Shown piece by piece: positions 35,001 to 43,416 of a DNA stretch of 64,000 nt. The position numbers were made by a program, and so were the translations under genes. Within the stretch, counting starts at the first letter, position 1. Each line of letters begins with the position of its first letter. Below the pieces are notes generated by a model that made no database searches, was not told the origin of the DNA, and saw only the letters and a list, made by a program, of their open reading frames with translations. Where the stretch lies: contig CALODL010000002.1 of the NCBI GenBank assembly GCA_942492115.1, positions 310,001 to 374,000 on the forward strand. The letters run 5' to 3'. The stretch is from CALODL01 sp942492115 (lineage in GTDB: Bacteria; Planctomycetota; Phycisphaerae; UBA1845; CAIVHJ01).

Positions 35001-35409
35001 CGATGCCCACGATGTCGACGAGGCTTTTGTGGCGGCGGATGCCACGCTGTTGCGACAGGTCATGGTCAACCTGGCGCTCAATGCCCGCGACGCGATGCCC
35101 GTGGACGGGACCCTGCGCATCGTGCTCGAACGTGTGCCGGAACCCGCCGGCGGCCATGGCTCGATTCTGGTGCACGTCGCCGATCAGGGCGTCGGTATTC
35201 CCGAGGACATTCGCGACCGGATCTTCGAGCCGTTCTTTACGACCAAGACCCGCGAGCGCGGGACGGGTTTGGGCCTGGCCATCGTGCACGGCATCGTTAG
35301 CGAGCATGGCGGATCCATCGCGGTCGAGTCGAAAGAAGGGCAGGGCACAACGGTCACCGTGACCCTGCCATGTTGTGCGCCCGTCAACCCGGTCACGGTG
35401 CTGGAATGA
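32041..35409 (+). CDS. Hybrid-type sensor kinase: periplasmic Reg_prop propeller, PAS, histidine kinase
   Basis: 1122 residues; ATG at 32041 with GGGG very close, so ATG 32074 may be the true start. Signal segment, then a large periplasmic beta-propeller of two-component-regulator repeats (GLESGLPGTRVFQLFEAVDGVVW, GLPSARFHRVSLDRRGRPWF, GLIDDRVWEVQFGPRGRLWI), and a Y_Y_Y-like beta domain (YRFDDGKWSAWS). One membrane helix lies at about 718-740. Then come PAS (ERYRNVVEDQTEFIVRW), HisKA with GMSHEFNN (His 901), and HATPase with NLALNARDAM, DQGVGIP and GTGLGLAIVHGIV. No receiver domain and no linked response regulator. It likely senses an extracellular ligand, perhaps a glycan, by analogy with Bacteroides hybrid systems. 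Confidence 0.9.
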   Translation: MILAQRAFAAGMGCLLCTTAYSNDVAYLEPWRWTQYGLESGLPGTRVFQLFEAVDGVVWVKCDHGIAWYDGFTWHALPSPPHVNLSQQTCITRHPDGGLLLTNEGRVFVVQRSGFARVDIRSERTLWISSAVVGRDGAILLSDEEGRLYRYDGHATVALASPDGVEGPATWNARPLRSTRAGDVLLQTHRGLYERVDHDWAKLVPLQVATIERSSSGVWLARVADQELRTLWMWDADSAPGPVPDEPGDLRAADMAPNGDAVAIYQSGVVRVRQDGQWRWLDEVPSALGTARTVRFQSNGDLWSSSDGGLHLCVRSTRRWDHWDDVGLKVNAIMNSREGDIWIGNSDGLVIRRADGTVDQIHAIGDTALGIITGIAQDATGAVWISSGATFTGVFRFENGAWRRFGAADGLPSARFHRVSLDRRGRPWFLGHPAVTPPTPEYPDPGAFVFTGDQFEPWGPAQGLVHGRVYAFAESSTGARWFATHLGISRWAEGTWTHWTIQQGLRCPRVFTLAVAPDGRLWFGHYANGGGLGRIDVDGSVSYLTSSDGLIDDRVWEVQFGPRGRLWIATTGGLASYQDGAFSSFGQNSGLPDAYLWPVLPESDRVLVGTLAQGVFVLHRDEEDHPAAVVRIKPATTQEDNAVVGWETFPYRGEQRAAEVDTRYRFDDGKWSAWSTTHEATAFSIAVGAHRIEVQSKSLFGHIGPVTAARFRMPVPWYLHPLFMATVAAWFLALVGMVAHHSRRRRQQMELLRASEERYRNVVEDQTEFIVRWRPGGECTFANAAYCNYFGLSDATGTSILDSIVESDRDALHAKIAGLSSDHPAVTGERRVYAFDGSIGYQQWTDRAIWNARGEVIEYQSVGRDITHLKLEAERRQSLEAQLRESQKMEAVGQLAAGMSHEFNNFLTALMGYTDMAADRAASGETVIQELEGIRTTTEQALGVTRSLLTFCRKSALVTEPVRVVDVIRSAMQFLDSFLPNHIHLVLDAHDVDEAFVAADATLLRQVMVNLALNARDAMPVDGTLRIVLERVPEPAGGHGSILVHVADQGVGIPEDIRDRIFEPFFTTKTRERGTGLGLAIVHGIVSEHGGSIAVESKEGQGTTVTVTLPCCAPVNPVTVLE

Positions 35410-35984
35410 TGGTTGCAGGTGCTGCGCCCTGAGCTTACCCGCAGTCGAGCGGTGTACCAGCTCGGATACTGTGCTGCATATGCGCGGTGGAAGGCTCCTC
35501 GGCGGGGCGCGGGAGTTCTTTTGCTCCGTTCCTCCGTTGCGGGTGCTTACGCACGTTGACTATCTGTCGTCATTGCGCAAGAGAACCACCGACTTCCCTC
35601 TCGCCGGGCGTCTTCGCCCGCACGAGCGCATATCGTCTCAGTGCGCCTACTCGGCTGCACTCCTGCCAGCCAAAGGACGCCTCGAGACCGGTTGTCGCGG
35701 GACGGTCCATCGGTCCTCCTTGGGATGATTCGATGCGCGGAGCCGGGTTGTCTATTGATCCACAGGAAACGGCAGTCGCGCATCGTTCCACGGCTGATTC
35801 GTAGAATCGACATTCACCGATGTCGGTATGTCGGGCCCAACGACGCATTCTAGAATGTAGGATCGTCATATTGCCATTTCAGTCCAGCGTGTACCATGGC
35901 TCATTCGGAGCATCTGTGGCTGGTTCGGTGAATGCGCGGGCATGTGCACAAAGGCCCGCGGTATTGTTTTCTCAGGGGACATTC
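35410..35984. other. Intergenic region without recognised gene
   Basis: 575 bases between two rightward genes. A short GC-rich hairpin, CGGGCG TCTT CGCCCG (35605-35620), could terminate the sensor kinase transcript although it lies about 195 bases downstream. No convincing coding frame or repeat seen. Confidence 0.4.
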
Positions 35985-38900
35985 ATGTGGTGCAGGATCT
36001 CTGTAGCTGGCGTTATTGCTGCCATTGTTCTCCCGTTCCCCTCGCGAGCCGAGACCCCATGGGCGGATTTCGCTGATGAAACTGCCGCCCGGCTCGTGCT
36101 GAACTCCGACACGCCACAAACACCCGGAATGCCCGACGACCTGCCCATCGGGGACAACTGGAAGGTGGACATCGCCTGGGGAGATGTGAATCACGACGGG
36201 CTCGATGACTGCGTTCTCGTGTATGCGCCCACATCGCCCGATCGCGGCACCCATCGTAACTGGCTGTTCATCAACGAGAGTGGCGTTCTGGTTGATCGTA
36301 CGGCTGAATGGGCCTCAGAGTCGGACGTTCTCGATGACGAAGGATTCCTGACGCCGACCAGTGACAGCGATGTAGTCATTGTTGATGTCAACGGTGACGG
36401 GTGGAACGACATCATCACTGTCGTCACCAGAGGCGGGACATTAGACGGCGAGATCGGACTCAAGCACGACAGCCATCCACGCATCTACATCAACCAGCAG
36501 GACGACGAACGGGGTTGGCAGGGGTTCGTGTATGACGACGTCGATCGGGTCCCTACGTTACCTGCGGAGCCGCGGTTTTCAGAAGCCGCGGTGGGAGACG
36601 TCGACAATGATGGGGACGTGGATTTGTTTTTCGTGGACCAGGAACAAGGGGGGGCACGACCCGTAGACGTCAACGACAGGTTATGGATCAACGACGGCAA
36701 CGGTTACTTCTCCGATGAGTCTGAAGAACGCCTCCAACCCACAATGATCGAGTCCACGTTCGCGCCGACTGCGGTCATTGCCGACATAAACGGCGACGGA
36801 CACAATGACATCGTCAAGGGCGAGGTGAGTCAGCACCCGACTTCCATTGAAATCTATTTCAACAACCTCGGGAACGAGGCTGCTGCCGATGGGTTCTTCA
36901 ACGTGGCACAGTCAGTCGGGTCGGCGGGGGCATACGATCTCTCGGTCGCCGACCTGAATAATGACCAAATAGGTGATCTGGTCGCCACCTTCGAGACCTT
37001 CAACCGATTCTATTTGAACGCGGGGGTGGCCCCGTATTTCACATCGCCGTCGCTGTTCGATGGGGATCAGAGTCGCTTCGTCGGTCACAATGTCGTCGCC
37101 GATTTCAATGGTGATGGTTGGCGAGACGTTTTCATCTGCAGCGCTCAATTGGATCCGACAATATGCGAAGAGCGCGGACAGATGTACCGCAACTCGGGTG
37201 GCGAGGTGGGGGGTGCGATTGAGCTGGCCTACGACGGGGACGTCGGAATCGCCCTCGAAGCCTATATGGGCACGTACGATGTGGCCACCCCCGACATCGA
37301 TGCCGATGGTCGTCCCGATCTCATCATAGGCAGTTGCAACGGCACATGGGTGTACCTCAACAAGCGCATTCCCATGCTGGACATCAGTTATCCAAACGGC
37401 ATCGTTGAGTTGATCGATCCCGGGACGGGGTCAGAACTCGTTGTCCAGGCGACGCCTGACGCCGAAACTTCCGCTGCCGTCAATGCGGTCCTGTGGCTGT
37501 CGATCAATGCAGGGCCCTACGAAGCTATCCCCATGGTATCCCAAGGCGACGGCGTGTTCAGTGTCGACTTGCCTGCCGGAGCGTGCAACGATCGGTATGA
37601 GTACTACTTGGAAGTCGAAACCAGCGCTGATGGCGTGTTCCTCGATCCGCAGGATGCGCCAATCAATACCTTTTCGACTGTCGTGAGCTACGGCCTGCAG
37701 ACTGTTGCGGCGGACAGTTTCGAGACCGATGCGGCGGGATGGACGGTGCTCAATGACCCGGCGCTGGAAACCGGTGCGTGGGAGCAGGGCGTGCCTGCCC
37801 CGACGATTTCTGGTGGTGAACTGGCCGCCCCGGACGGAGACGGCGAAGATGCACTCCATGCGCGCAGAGCGTTTATCACGCAGAATTGTCCAACCTCCAT
37901 GCTGTGTCCGGCAGCCGATTATGACGTTGATGGCGGCCCCACGCATTTGGTGTCGCCGTCTATCGATTTGTTCGGATCGGGAGGTCGCGTCTTCTACCAG
38001 CGGTGGTTTTACTGTAGCGGTGCGGGCACCCCGGATGCCGATTTCCTGACCGTATGGGTCAGCGCGGATGATGGTCAGAATTGGATCCTGGTCGATACCG
38101 TGGCCACGACTGAACAGACCTGGGAGCGAGCGACCATCGACCTCAGTGAGTTCGTCGGGCCTGTGGATACAATTCGCGTACGGTTTTCCGTCGCCGACAT
38201 GGCTGGCCCCTCGATTACTGAAGCGGGAATCGATGCATTTCGTGTTGAGCGACATGCATGCAGCACGTGCGACGCCTGTGATGATGGAGCCGAGTGTACT
38301 GCAGATTATTGCCTCGCCGGTGCATGTCAGAGCAACAATGTGGCCATCGTGTGTTTAGACGGCGGGGTGTGCTACGACGGGACGTGCATTGGTCCCTGCA
38401 CTGAGCATGAATTGTGCGCCGATATGAACGGCGACGGCATCCGCGATGACAACTGTCGGTGGTGGACATGCAACGAAGGCGTGTGCGAATCGACCGCAAT
38501 CGTGTTCGCAGACATGGGTGGCCAGTTCGGCGCCTGTCCCCCCGATGGCACCTCAGATGGTAACGACCGCTTTATTGCGTTGAACTGCTTCGCAAACCAG
38601 AACGCCAATGGCTCTTCCCCGAACAACTGTGAGACGGATGCCCCGGCAGCCTTCAATGTCGATGCGGGCGGTCCGTTCGGTGACTGCAATCCGGACGGTA
38701 TCTGCGATGCAAACGATGCCTTTCACGCCCTCAACTCGTTCGAGGGCATGTCACCGTGCAGTTGCTCGCCGGGTCCGATGCCCGTCTTCGAACCCGTGGT
38801 TACAGTGCATGCGACCCTGGAACTGCGACCCAACAAGAAGTCTGTTCGGCCTGGCGACACGATCGCCGTCGAGGTCTATCTCAGCTCGCCCCTCATGGAC

Positions 38901-39287
38901 TTGCGGGGCTATCAACTGCATCTCGGTGTCGCCGGCGGTGCCGGCGGTCGACTGGAACTGGTCGATATCAGTGTAGATGAGCGGCGGGATGCCGTGTTCG
39001 CAAACCAGACTGCGTGGACGGCGTTCAACCAGAAGACTGGGCAGGTGCTTGCGGGCCTTGATGCGCCAGGTATTCGCGCGGAGGCCGGGGCCTATATGGC
39101 GACGTTCACCTATCGTGGATCGCGGGAGGCGGTCGGGCCGTTCCGCATCGAGGTGTTGCAGGATGGGCTGGACACGTCGCAGCGGACTTTCCTGTTCGCT
39201 ACGGATCCGCAAGTGGTGATGGAGATCGCTGGGGATGTGGCCGTCGTAGACGTGGTTGAGGGCACACCGCGGAGAGCGGGGCGGTAG
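35985..39287 (+). CDS. Large secreted modular protein: FG-GAP propeller, jelly-roll domain, EGF-like Cys repeats, dockerin/cohesin-like C-terminal module
   Basis: 1100 residues from the ATG at 35985 (AGGGGAC just upstream), giving a signal peptide MWCRISVAGVIAAIVLPFPSRA. Order: FG-GAP/VCBS repeats with Ca loops (about 40-450: WGDVNHDGLDDCVLVY, VDVNGDGWNDIITV, DVDNDGDVDLFFV); a beta domain (about 465-560); a MAM/jelly-roll-like domain starting SFETDAAGWTVLNDPALETG (about 570-750); EGF-like Cys clusters (CSTCDACDDGAECTADYC); then the shared C-terminal module with FADMGGQFGACPPDGTSDGN, CNPDGICDANDAFHALN, and cohesin-like PGDTIAVEVYLSS through RTFLF. It closely resembles the end of the protein at 57810. 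Probably cell-surface adhesion or glycan binding. Confidence 0.87.
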   Translation: MWCRISVAGVIAAIVLPFPSRAETPWADFADETAARLVLNSDTPQTPGMPDDLPIGDNWKVDIAWGDVNHDGLDDCVLVYAPTSPDRGTHRNWLFINESGVLVDRTAEWASESDVLDDEGFLTPTSDSDVVIVDVNGDGWNDIITVVTRGGTLDGEIGLKHDSHPRIYINQQDDERGWQGFVYDDVDRVPTLPAEPRFSEAAVGDVDNDGDVDLFFVDQEQGGARPVDVNDRLWINDGNGYFSDESEERLQPTMIESTFAPTAVIADINGDGHNDIVKGEVSQHPTSIEIYFNNLGNEAAADGFFNVAQSVGSAGAYDLSVADLNNDQIGDLVATFETFNRFYLNAGVAPYFTSPSLFDGDQSRFVGHNVVADFNGDGWRDVFICSAQLDPTICEERGQMYRNSGGEVGGAIELAYDGDVGIALEAYMGTYDVATPDIDADGRPDLIIGSCNGTWVYLNKRIPMLDISYPNGIVELIDPGTGSELVVQATPDAETSAAVNAVLWLSINAGPYEAIPMVSQGDGVFSVDLPAGACNDRYEYYLEVETSADGVFLDPQDAPINTFSTVVSYGLQTVAADSFETDAAGWTVLNDPALETGAWEQGVPAPTISGGELAAPDGDGEDALHARRAFITQNCPTSMLCPAADYDVDGGPTHLVSPSIDLFGSGGRVFYQRWFYCSGAGTPDADFLTVWVSADDGQNWILVDTVATTEQTWERATIDLSEFVGPVDTIRVRFSVADMAGPSITEAGIDAFRVERHACSTCDACDDGAECTADYCLAGACQSNNVAIVCLDGGVCYDGTCIGPCTEHELCADMNGDGIRDDNCRWWTCNEGVCESTAIVFADMGGQFGACPPDGTSDGNDRFIALNCFANQNANGSSPNNCETDAPAAFNVDAGGPFGDCNPDGICDANDAFHALNSFEGMSPCSCSPGPMPVFEPVVTVHATLELRPNKKSVRPGDTIAVEVYLSSPLMDLRGYQLHLGVAGGAGGRLELVDISVDERRDAVFANQTAWTAFNQKTGQVLAGLDAPGIRAEAGAYMATFTYRGSREAVGPFRIEVLQDGLDTSQRTFLFATDPQVVMEIAGDVAVVDVVEGTPRRAGR

Positions 39288-39309
39288 AGCGTGGCCGGTC
39301 GCTGGCTTT

Positions 39310-40803
39310 CTAGCGGGTACAGACACCATCGAAGGCCACGTCGAACAGTAACGACACCGTACTATCCCACCTGTTGGCGGTGGCAATGTCCAGACAACCA
39401 TTAGGGTCCAGATGGCTGACGACCATGGCTCCCGGGCCGTGGCCAGTGGAGTGCGTATGACGCTGGGAAAAGCCGCCAGCACCGTCGTTCAGCAGAACAA
39501 CGACTTCATTCTTGTCATATAGCGCGACAGCGAGGTCGGCGTCTCCGTCCGCATCGATGTCGGCTGAATGGAGTTCGACATCGGAGCCTTTGAGTGCGAT
39601 GAGGCCTCCTGCGCTAAAGTGCCCCTTTGAGTCGTTGAACGCGGTGACCAGCCCGCCGAACACGATCGATACAACGTCTGGATCCCCATCATTGTCGAGG
39701 TCCAGCGTAATACCTCCTTGGAATGAGAGGTCAAACGGTACTGGCTGCGCGGTCATGTCGCTGAGATCGCCATTGCCATTGTTGAGGTGGACGATGATCT
39801 CGTCGGCATCCGCATCGATGATCACAATGTCGATGTAGCCATCTCCGTCCGTATCGGCACTACCGGCCAGCGTTCCTGTCGTGTCGTAGCGACGTGGGTC
39901 GGGGCCTTCCGGACCCTTCAGGAAGACCAGTAGGTGCCGAGTAAAACTGACGCCTCCGCCGACGATGAGGTCAATGTGGTCATCCTCATCAAGACTGCTG
40001 AATTCGATCCGATCGATGTGCAACAAGCCGATATTGCGCGACTTCCAGAATGCGAGCCTGCCAGTACCGTCGTTGCGCCAGAATTCGAGTGAACTCCCGC
40101 CGAGGACCAGGTCGTTGTCGAAATCGGCGTCGAGGTCAGCGACAGCCATCGCGCCAACCCATTCTTCGAAGGGCTGGTCCAGGGTGATTCTGTTTTTCTC
40201 GAGGTCATCAAAGATGTTCAAGCTCATGCTCAGCTCGTTGAAGACGATCAACTCATCTGTGTCATCACCAGTGAGGTCTGCCGCCACAATGACGCCCGGC
40301 TCAAAATCAGTACTGAGTGTCGCATCGCCGGCTCGCGGCATTAGCGTGAAGCCGAGATCGTCGACATCGATTCGATTCGACAGCCAGTTGCCTTCAGAGT
40401 CTTGCGGAGCATCAGGCATGGGCACGACCATGTGACCGACCCTATCGTCAATCGTGTGGATAATCAGCTCGATCTCCTTCGGCGGAGGCGTGGCAGGAAT
40501 AGAAGATGGCCGTCCGAAGAAGAGGGACCCGCAGCCAACCGCGTCCCCAGGAAGCCTAATCTCGAACGTTCCTTCACTATCTGTACGGCTGACTCCGCGC
40601 GGCCAGGGTTGGGCATCATTGCGGCCATCAATGCTGCGGACCTGGATCATGGCGTTGGACAGCGCACGGCCCGAATCGGCATCGGTCGCCCGAGTGTTGA
40701 GCAACCAGTGCGAGGCACAGCTGCAGCCATAACAGACGGAAAGGAGAAGCGCCGGAGACACTATGAGCGACCAGTGTGAGACGGAACCATAACGACGCGA
40801 CAT
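39310..40803 (-). CDS. FG-GAP repeat protein, probable lipoprotein or secreted
   Basis: 497 residues from the ATG at 40803 (GGAGG 7 bases upstream). Hydrophobic N terminus ending in a Cys-rich LLLSVCYGCSCASHW; one of these Cys may be lipidated. Residues ~40-125 resemble a carboxypeptidase regulatory-like beta domain (DADSGRALSNAMIQVRS and SRTDSEGTFEIRLPG). The remainder is a seven-bladed-type FG-GAP propeller (VAADLTGDDTDELIVF, VADLDADFDNDLVLGG, DTDGDGYIDIVIID, LDLDNDGDPDVVSI, DIDADGDADLAVAL). Convergent with the gene at 35985, only 22 bases apart. Confidence 0.83.
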   Translation of the reverse strand: MSRRYGSVSHWSLIVSPALLLSVCYGCSCASHWLLNTRATDADSGRALSNAMIQVRSIDGRNDAQPWPRGVSRTDSEGTFEIRLPGDAVGCGSLFFGRPSSIPATPPPKEIELIIHTIDDRVGHMVVPMPDAPQDSEGNWLSNRIDVDDLGFTLMPRAGDATLSTDFEPGVIVAADLTGDDTDELIVFNELSMSLNIFDDLEKNRITLDQPFEEWVGAMAVADLDADFDNDLVLGGSSLEFWRNDGTGRLAFWKSRNIGLLHIDRIEFSSLDEDDHIDLIVGGGVSFTRHLLVFLKGPEGPDPRRYDTTGTLAGSADTDGDGYIDIVIIDADADEIIVHLNNGNGDLSDMTAQPVPFDLSFQGGITLDLDNDGDPDVVSIVFGGLVTAFNDSKGHFSAGGLIALKGSDVELHSADIDADGDADLAVALYDKNEVVVLLNDGAGGFSQRHTHSTGHGPGAMVVSHLDPNGCLDIATANRWDSTVSLLFDVAFDGVCTR

Positions 40804-41019
40804 GAGTAGCCTCCAGCCAGCGGCCCAACTACGACGGGAATCCAGGTGTTGGGCGCTTCCTCTGATCATACCGCATCAACAAAAGATGAGCAGGTACAAG
40901 TTCTCGCACTTGGGAATATGACCTTCGATGTCCTCGAATTCATACACGCAAGCAGGCACCGCCCATGCCTGGATAGTCATCCATGCGGGACCCAGGACAC
41001 GAGCGCGGAATCACCGAGT

Positions 41020-41691
41020 TCATTCTTGTGCGCTGATGTATATGTGCTGCAGGCGGTTGATTTCTGCGGCACAATGCCGCGCTCTGCCGCGTCCCCCGAG
41101 CTGCTGGAACGGGCACTTGAACAACGTAATCCAGTGCCCCTTGATCTTGAACCATCCTGTCCACCACCTGTACCGTGCCAACTTGATGTCGGACCACGGT
41201 ATGGTCTTCAACTCGATGCCCGGGTGATCGAATTGGACGCCCTCGTGGTTCAATATCAGGCGGCGAGGCAACCCCACCCGGGAGATGAACCGGAACCAGG
41301 CACGAATGATGATCAATACAAGCAGTGGGATCAGCACGACCAGAGCGATGAGTACATCATGATCGACATCGCCCAGCACGCTATTTAACCGCAGGAAACC
41401 GATTGTGTCGTCGATGGCCCGGTCGATCTCATATCCTTCGTTGCGAGCCATGGCGACGATGTAAAACGCCAGTCCCTGGAGCATGACCACACTGATCACG
41501 TCCGGGCATGAACCCAGGAATGATCGTCGGGGGAAAACGCCCCGAGGCCCACCCAGTTCGATGATCATCATGTGCGGATCATACGCCAGGCCGCATTCCG
41601 GACAGGTATGCCGCGGTGGCAGTTCCCGTAGGTTGTAGCCACAATTCTGGCATAGCGAGTCGCCTGAGAGTGGTGATCGTGTAACCGTCAT
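41020..41691 (-). CDS. Membrane protein with N-terminal zinc ribbon
   Basis: 223 residues from the ATG at 41691, 8 bases after the stop of the preceding gene. Zinc ribbon near the N terminus (CQNCGYNLRELPPRHTCPECG, about 14-34), two membrane helices (VISVVMLQGLAFYIVAM and DVLIALVVLIPLLVLIII), then a soluble domain with RLILNHEGVQFDHPGIELKT and DIKLARYRWW reminiscent of a PH-like fold. Last gene of a four-gene minus-strand run with the genes at 41700, 42092 and 42928. Confidence 0.72.
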   Translation of the reverse strand: MTVTRSPLSGDSLCQNCGYNLRELPPRHTCPECGLAYDPHMMIIELGGPRGVFPRRSFLGSCPDVISVVMLQGLAFYIVAMARNEGYEIDRAIDDTIGFLRLNSVLGDVDHDVLIALVVLIPLLVLIIIRAWFRFISRVGLPRRLILNHEGVQFDHPGIELKTIPWSDIKLARYRWWTGWFKIKGHWITLFKCPFQQLGGRGRARHCAAEINRLQHIYISAQE

Positions 41692-41699
41692 TGAGCTTG

Positions 41700-42095
41700 T
41701 CAGGACCTTCTCGCGCCTGTGGGGCGGCCGCATTCGGGGCACGCCTCAGTCGACCCACGAAGATCGTAGCCACATCCCGTGCACCATCCAACCCGTTTCC
41801 GGCGAAAGTCACGATAGTCCAGGTACTCGTGCCGGGCGCAGTTGACGCAAGTCATGATCATGAACCAGCAGAGTACGCAGGCCGCCGCTTTGTGCCAGTG
41901 GATCTTCGTGATCTCACCGTTGACGACGCGGATGTAACCGAGGGGCAACCCCAGATTGTTGATGACCGGCCGGGGAGGACTGTTGACTGACGCCGATTCT
42001 AACCGTCCGGTCAGATTGGGCCATGGGCTCACCGGGGACACGGCAGTCAGGATAAGTGCGAGCCAGACTGACCTGAGTGAGCACGGATTCCTCAT
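41700..42095 (-). CDS. Small membrane protein with C-terminal zinc ribbon
   Basis: 131 residues; ATG at 42095 overlaps the previous stop (ATGA), with GAGGAG upstream. N-terminal helix (SVWLALILTAVSPVSPW), a short outer loop, a second helix (ACVLCWFMIMTCVNCA), a basic stretch and the ribbon WCTGCGYDLRGSTEACPECG near the C terminus. Same architecture as the proteins in the 52-54 and 60-64 kb arrays. Confidence 0.72.
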   Translation of the reverse strand: MRNPCSLRSVWLALILTAVSPVSPWPNLTGRLESASVNSPPRPVINNLGLPLGYIRVVNGEITKIHWHKAAACVLCWFMIMTCVNCARHEYLDYRDFRRKRVGWCTGCGYDLRGSTEACPECGRPTGARRS

Positions 42096-42931
42096 GCTCC
42101 TCGCCCCATGCGTCGGTTCCTGGAGGTGTCCTGAATCGTGCCGCATTCGGGGCATGCCCCGGTCGATCCGCGGAGGTCATACCCACACCGGGTGCACTGG
42201 CCGAGGCCGCGACGAAGGCGGCGACGCGAGAAGGGCATGAGCAGCCAGAGAGGCCACAGAGACGATAATAGAACCGGGAGATACAGGGGGACACTGATCA
42301 TCAGCGTGGCGTCGGATGAGTCTCGGCTATTCCATAGGGTGGGGAGCGGATGCCATGCGCGTGCCGGCATGGACCAGGAACCGCCCATGCCCCAGCCATA
42401 AGCCGACGGAGGGACCACGGCTGGCGATGGATTGAGCAGTTTGATGCAGTGGACATAGAGTGAACCCGAGGCGGCCCACATGACCTGGTAGTCTGGTGGT
42501 GACTTGTACTGCCAGCAACCCATGCCGCGGAAACTTGCGATGAATAACGTCGTGCTTCCGACCAGCCCGACGAGCGACAGAATGAGCAGGGTCTTGCGCA
42601 TGAACCCTCGAACTCCGGGCATCGACGCGTAGTATTCCCGAATGAGGCGATATCCGCGGCCGGCCCGGACCATGGCACACGTGGCGACTCCGTGGTCTGC
42701 GATAAGCGGGCACACGATTCGAACTGTTACATACGCCAGCACAAGACAGCAGAACACGACCAGCGCGGTCGCAGCCTGCTCCGAAACGGCGGACACGCCG
42801 ACTAACCAGTCAACGGGATCGTGCGGCCTGAATACCGTTTCGACGCCGCAAGCGATCGCCAGGACCACGAACGGGTACGACACTACTGCGCCGGCTCGGA
42901 CCAGCCATACGACACGCGGTGTTCTGATCAA
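42092..42931 (-). CDS. Zinc-ribbon membrane protein with an extra N-terminal membrane domain
   Basis: 279 residues from a TTG at 42931 that overlaps the preceding stop (TTGA). About 110 residues with three membrane helices precede an internal MRKTLLILSLVGLVGSTTLF, which is the usual beginning of this family elsewhere (VIRKSLLILSIVGLV). The remainder has the standard layout: outer domain, helix (LYLPVLLSSLWPLWLLMPF) and ribbon CTRCGYDLRGSTGACPECG. It is therefore a fusion of an unrelated membrane piece with a family member, or two genes read as one: ATG at the internal MRKTLL would give a normal-length member. Confidence 0.68.
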   Translation of the reverse strand: MIRTPRVVWLVRAGAVVSYPFVVLAIACGVETVFRPHDPVDWLVGVSAVSEQAATALVVFCCLVLAYVTVRIVCPLIADHGVATCAMVRAGRGYRLIREYYASMPGVRGFMRKTLLILSLVGLVGSTTLFIASFRGMGCWQYKSPPDYQVMWAASGSLYVHCIKLLNPSPAVVPPSAYGWGMGGSWSMPARAWHPLPTLWNSRDSSDATLMISVPLYLPVLLSSLWPLWLLMPFSRRRLRRGLGQCTRCGYDLRGSTGACPECGTIQDTSRNRRMGRGA

Positions 42932-43104
42932 GCCGGCTCCAGATCATGGAAGGTCAATTCAACCGCTGTCTGGCGTCGATGGATATCCAGGAGAACAATG
43001 ACCACGCCACTGGCCTCATGCACTTCCTGAACCACGCCTTCGAAGTCCTTGAACGAGCCTCTGACTACGATGACGCGATCGCCTCTCTGCGGGCTGCGGA
43101 GCAT
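42928..43104 (-). CDS. Small KOW-domain protein, NusG C-terminal-like
   Basis: 58 residues from the ATG at 43104, with AGGTG 5 bases upstream; ATG 43122 is possible. RGDRVIVVRGSFKDFEGVVQEV matches the KOW motif of NusG and ribosomal protein L24 (G-D-x-V-x-V-x-x-G-x-F-x-x-x-x-G-x-V), and the rest forms the expected small beta-barrel. A free-standing KOW domain is unusual. It begins the overlapping run of zinc-ribbon membrane protein genes. A role in translation or transcription coupling is only a guess. Confidence 0.6.
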   Translation of the reverse strand: MLRSPQRGDRVIVVRGSFKDFEGVVQEVHEASGVVIVLLDIHRRQTAVELTFHDLEPA

Positions 43105-43416
43105 CTCATCACCTGTGTTCATGGCCGCACTCTGGCCACCTACCCTGTGATACGCGCAGATCGACTCGCCATGAAAACGGCCCTGCCAGCAATACGCCAA
43201 CGGTGCAAAAATGCAAACCTTCGGGCAGCAATCGGTACTCGAGTGTGTGGTTCCCGAATGTGCCGAGGCCCTGCCACACGATCGGACTGTGTGGGGAGGC
43301 GGGCCGAATTGATCTGGCGAGTCATCATAGGTTCCCGTCGAAAATGCAGATACGCTGTTGGGCGGAAAGGCATCCTGTCGTGCGGCGCGGGCACGGGCCA
43401 CTATGCGCACAGACCT
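43105..43416. other. Intergenic region without recognised gene
   Basis: 312 bases between the kinase gene and the KOW protein gene, both leftward. No clear terminator, promoter or coding frame seen. Confidence 0.35.

Noticed and set aside
31885..35307. Long leftward open frames opposite the sensor kinase
   Set aside because: Shadows of the sensor kinase gene; the rightward protein has continuous domain matches.
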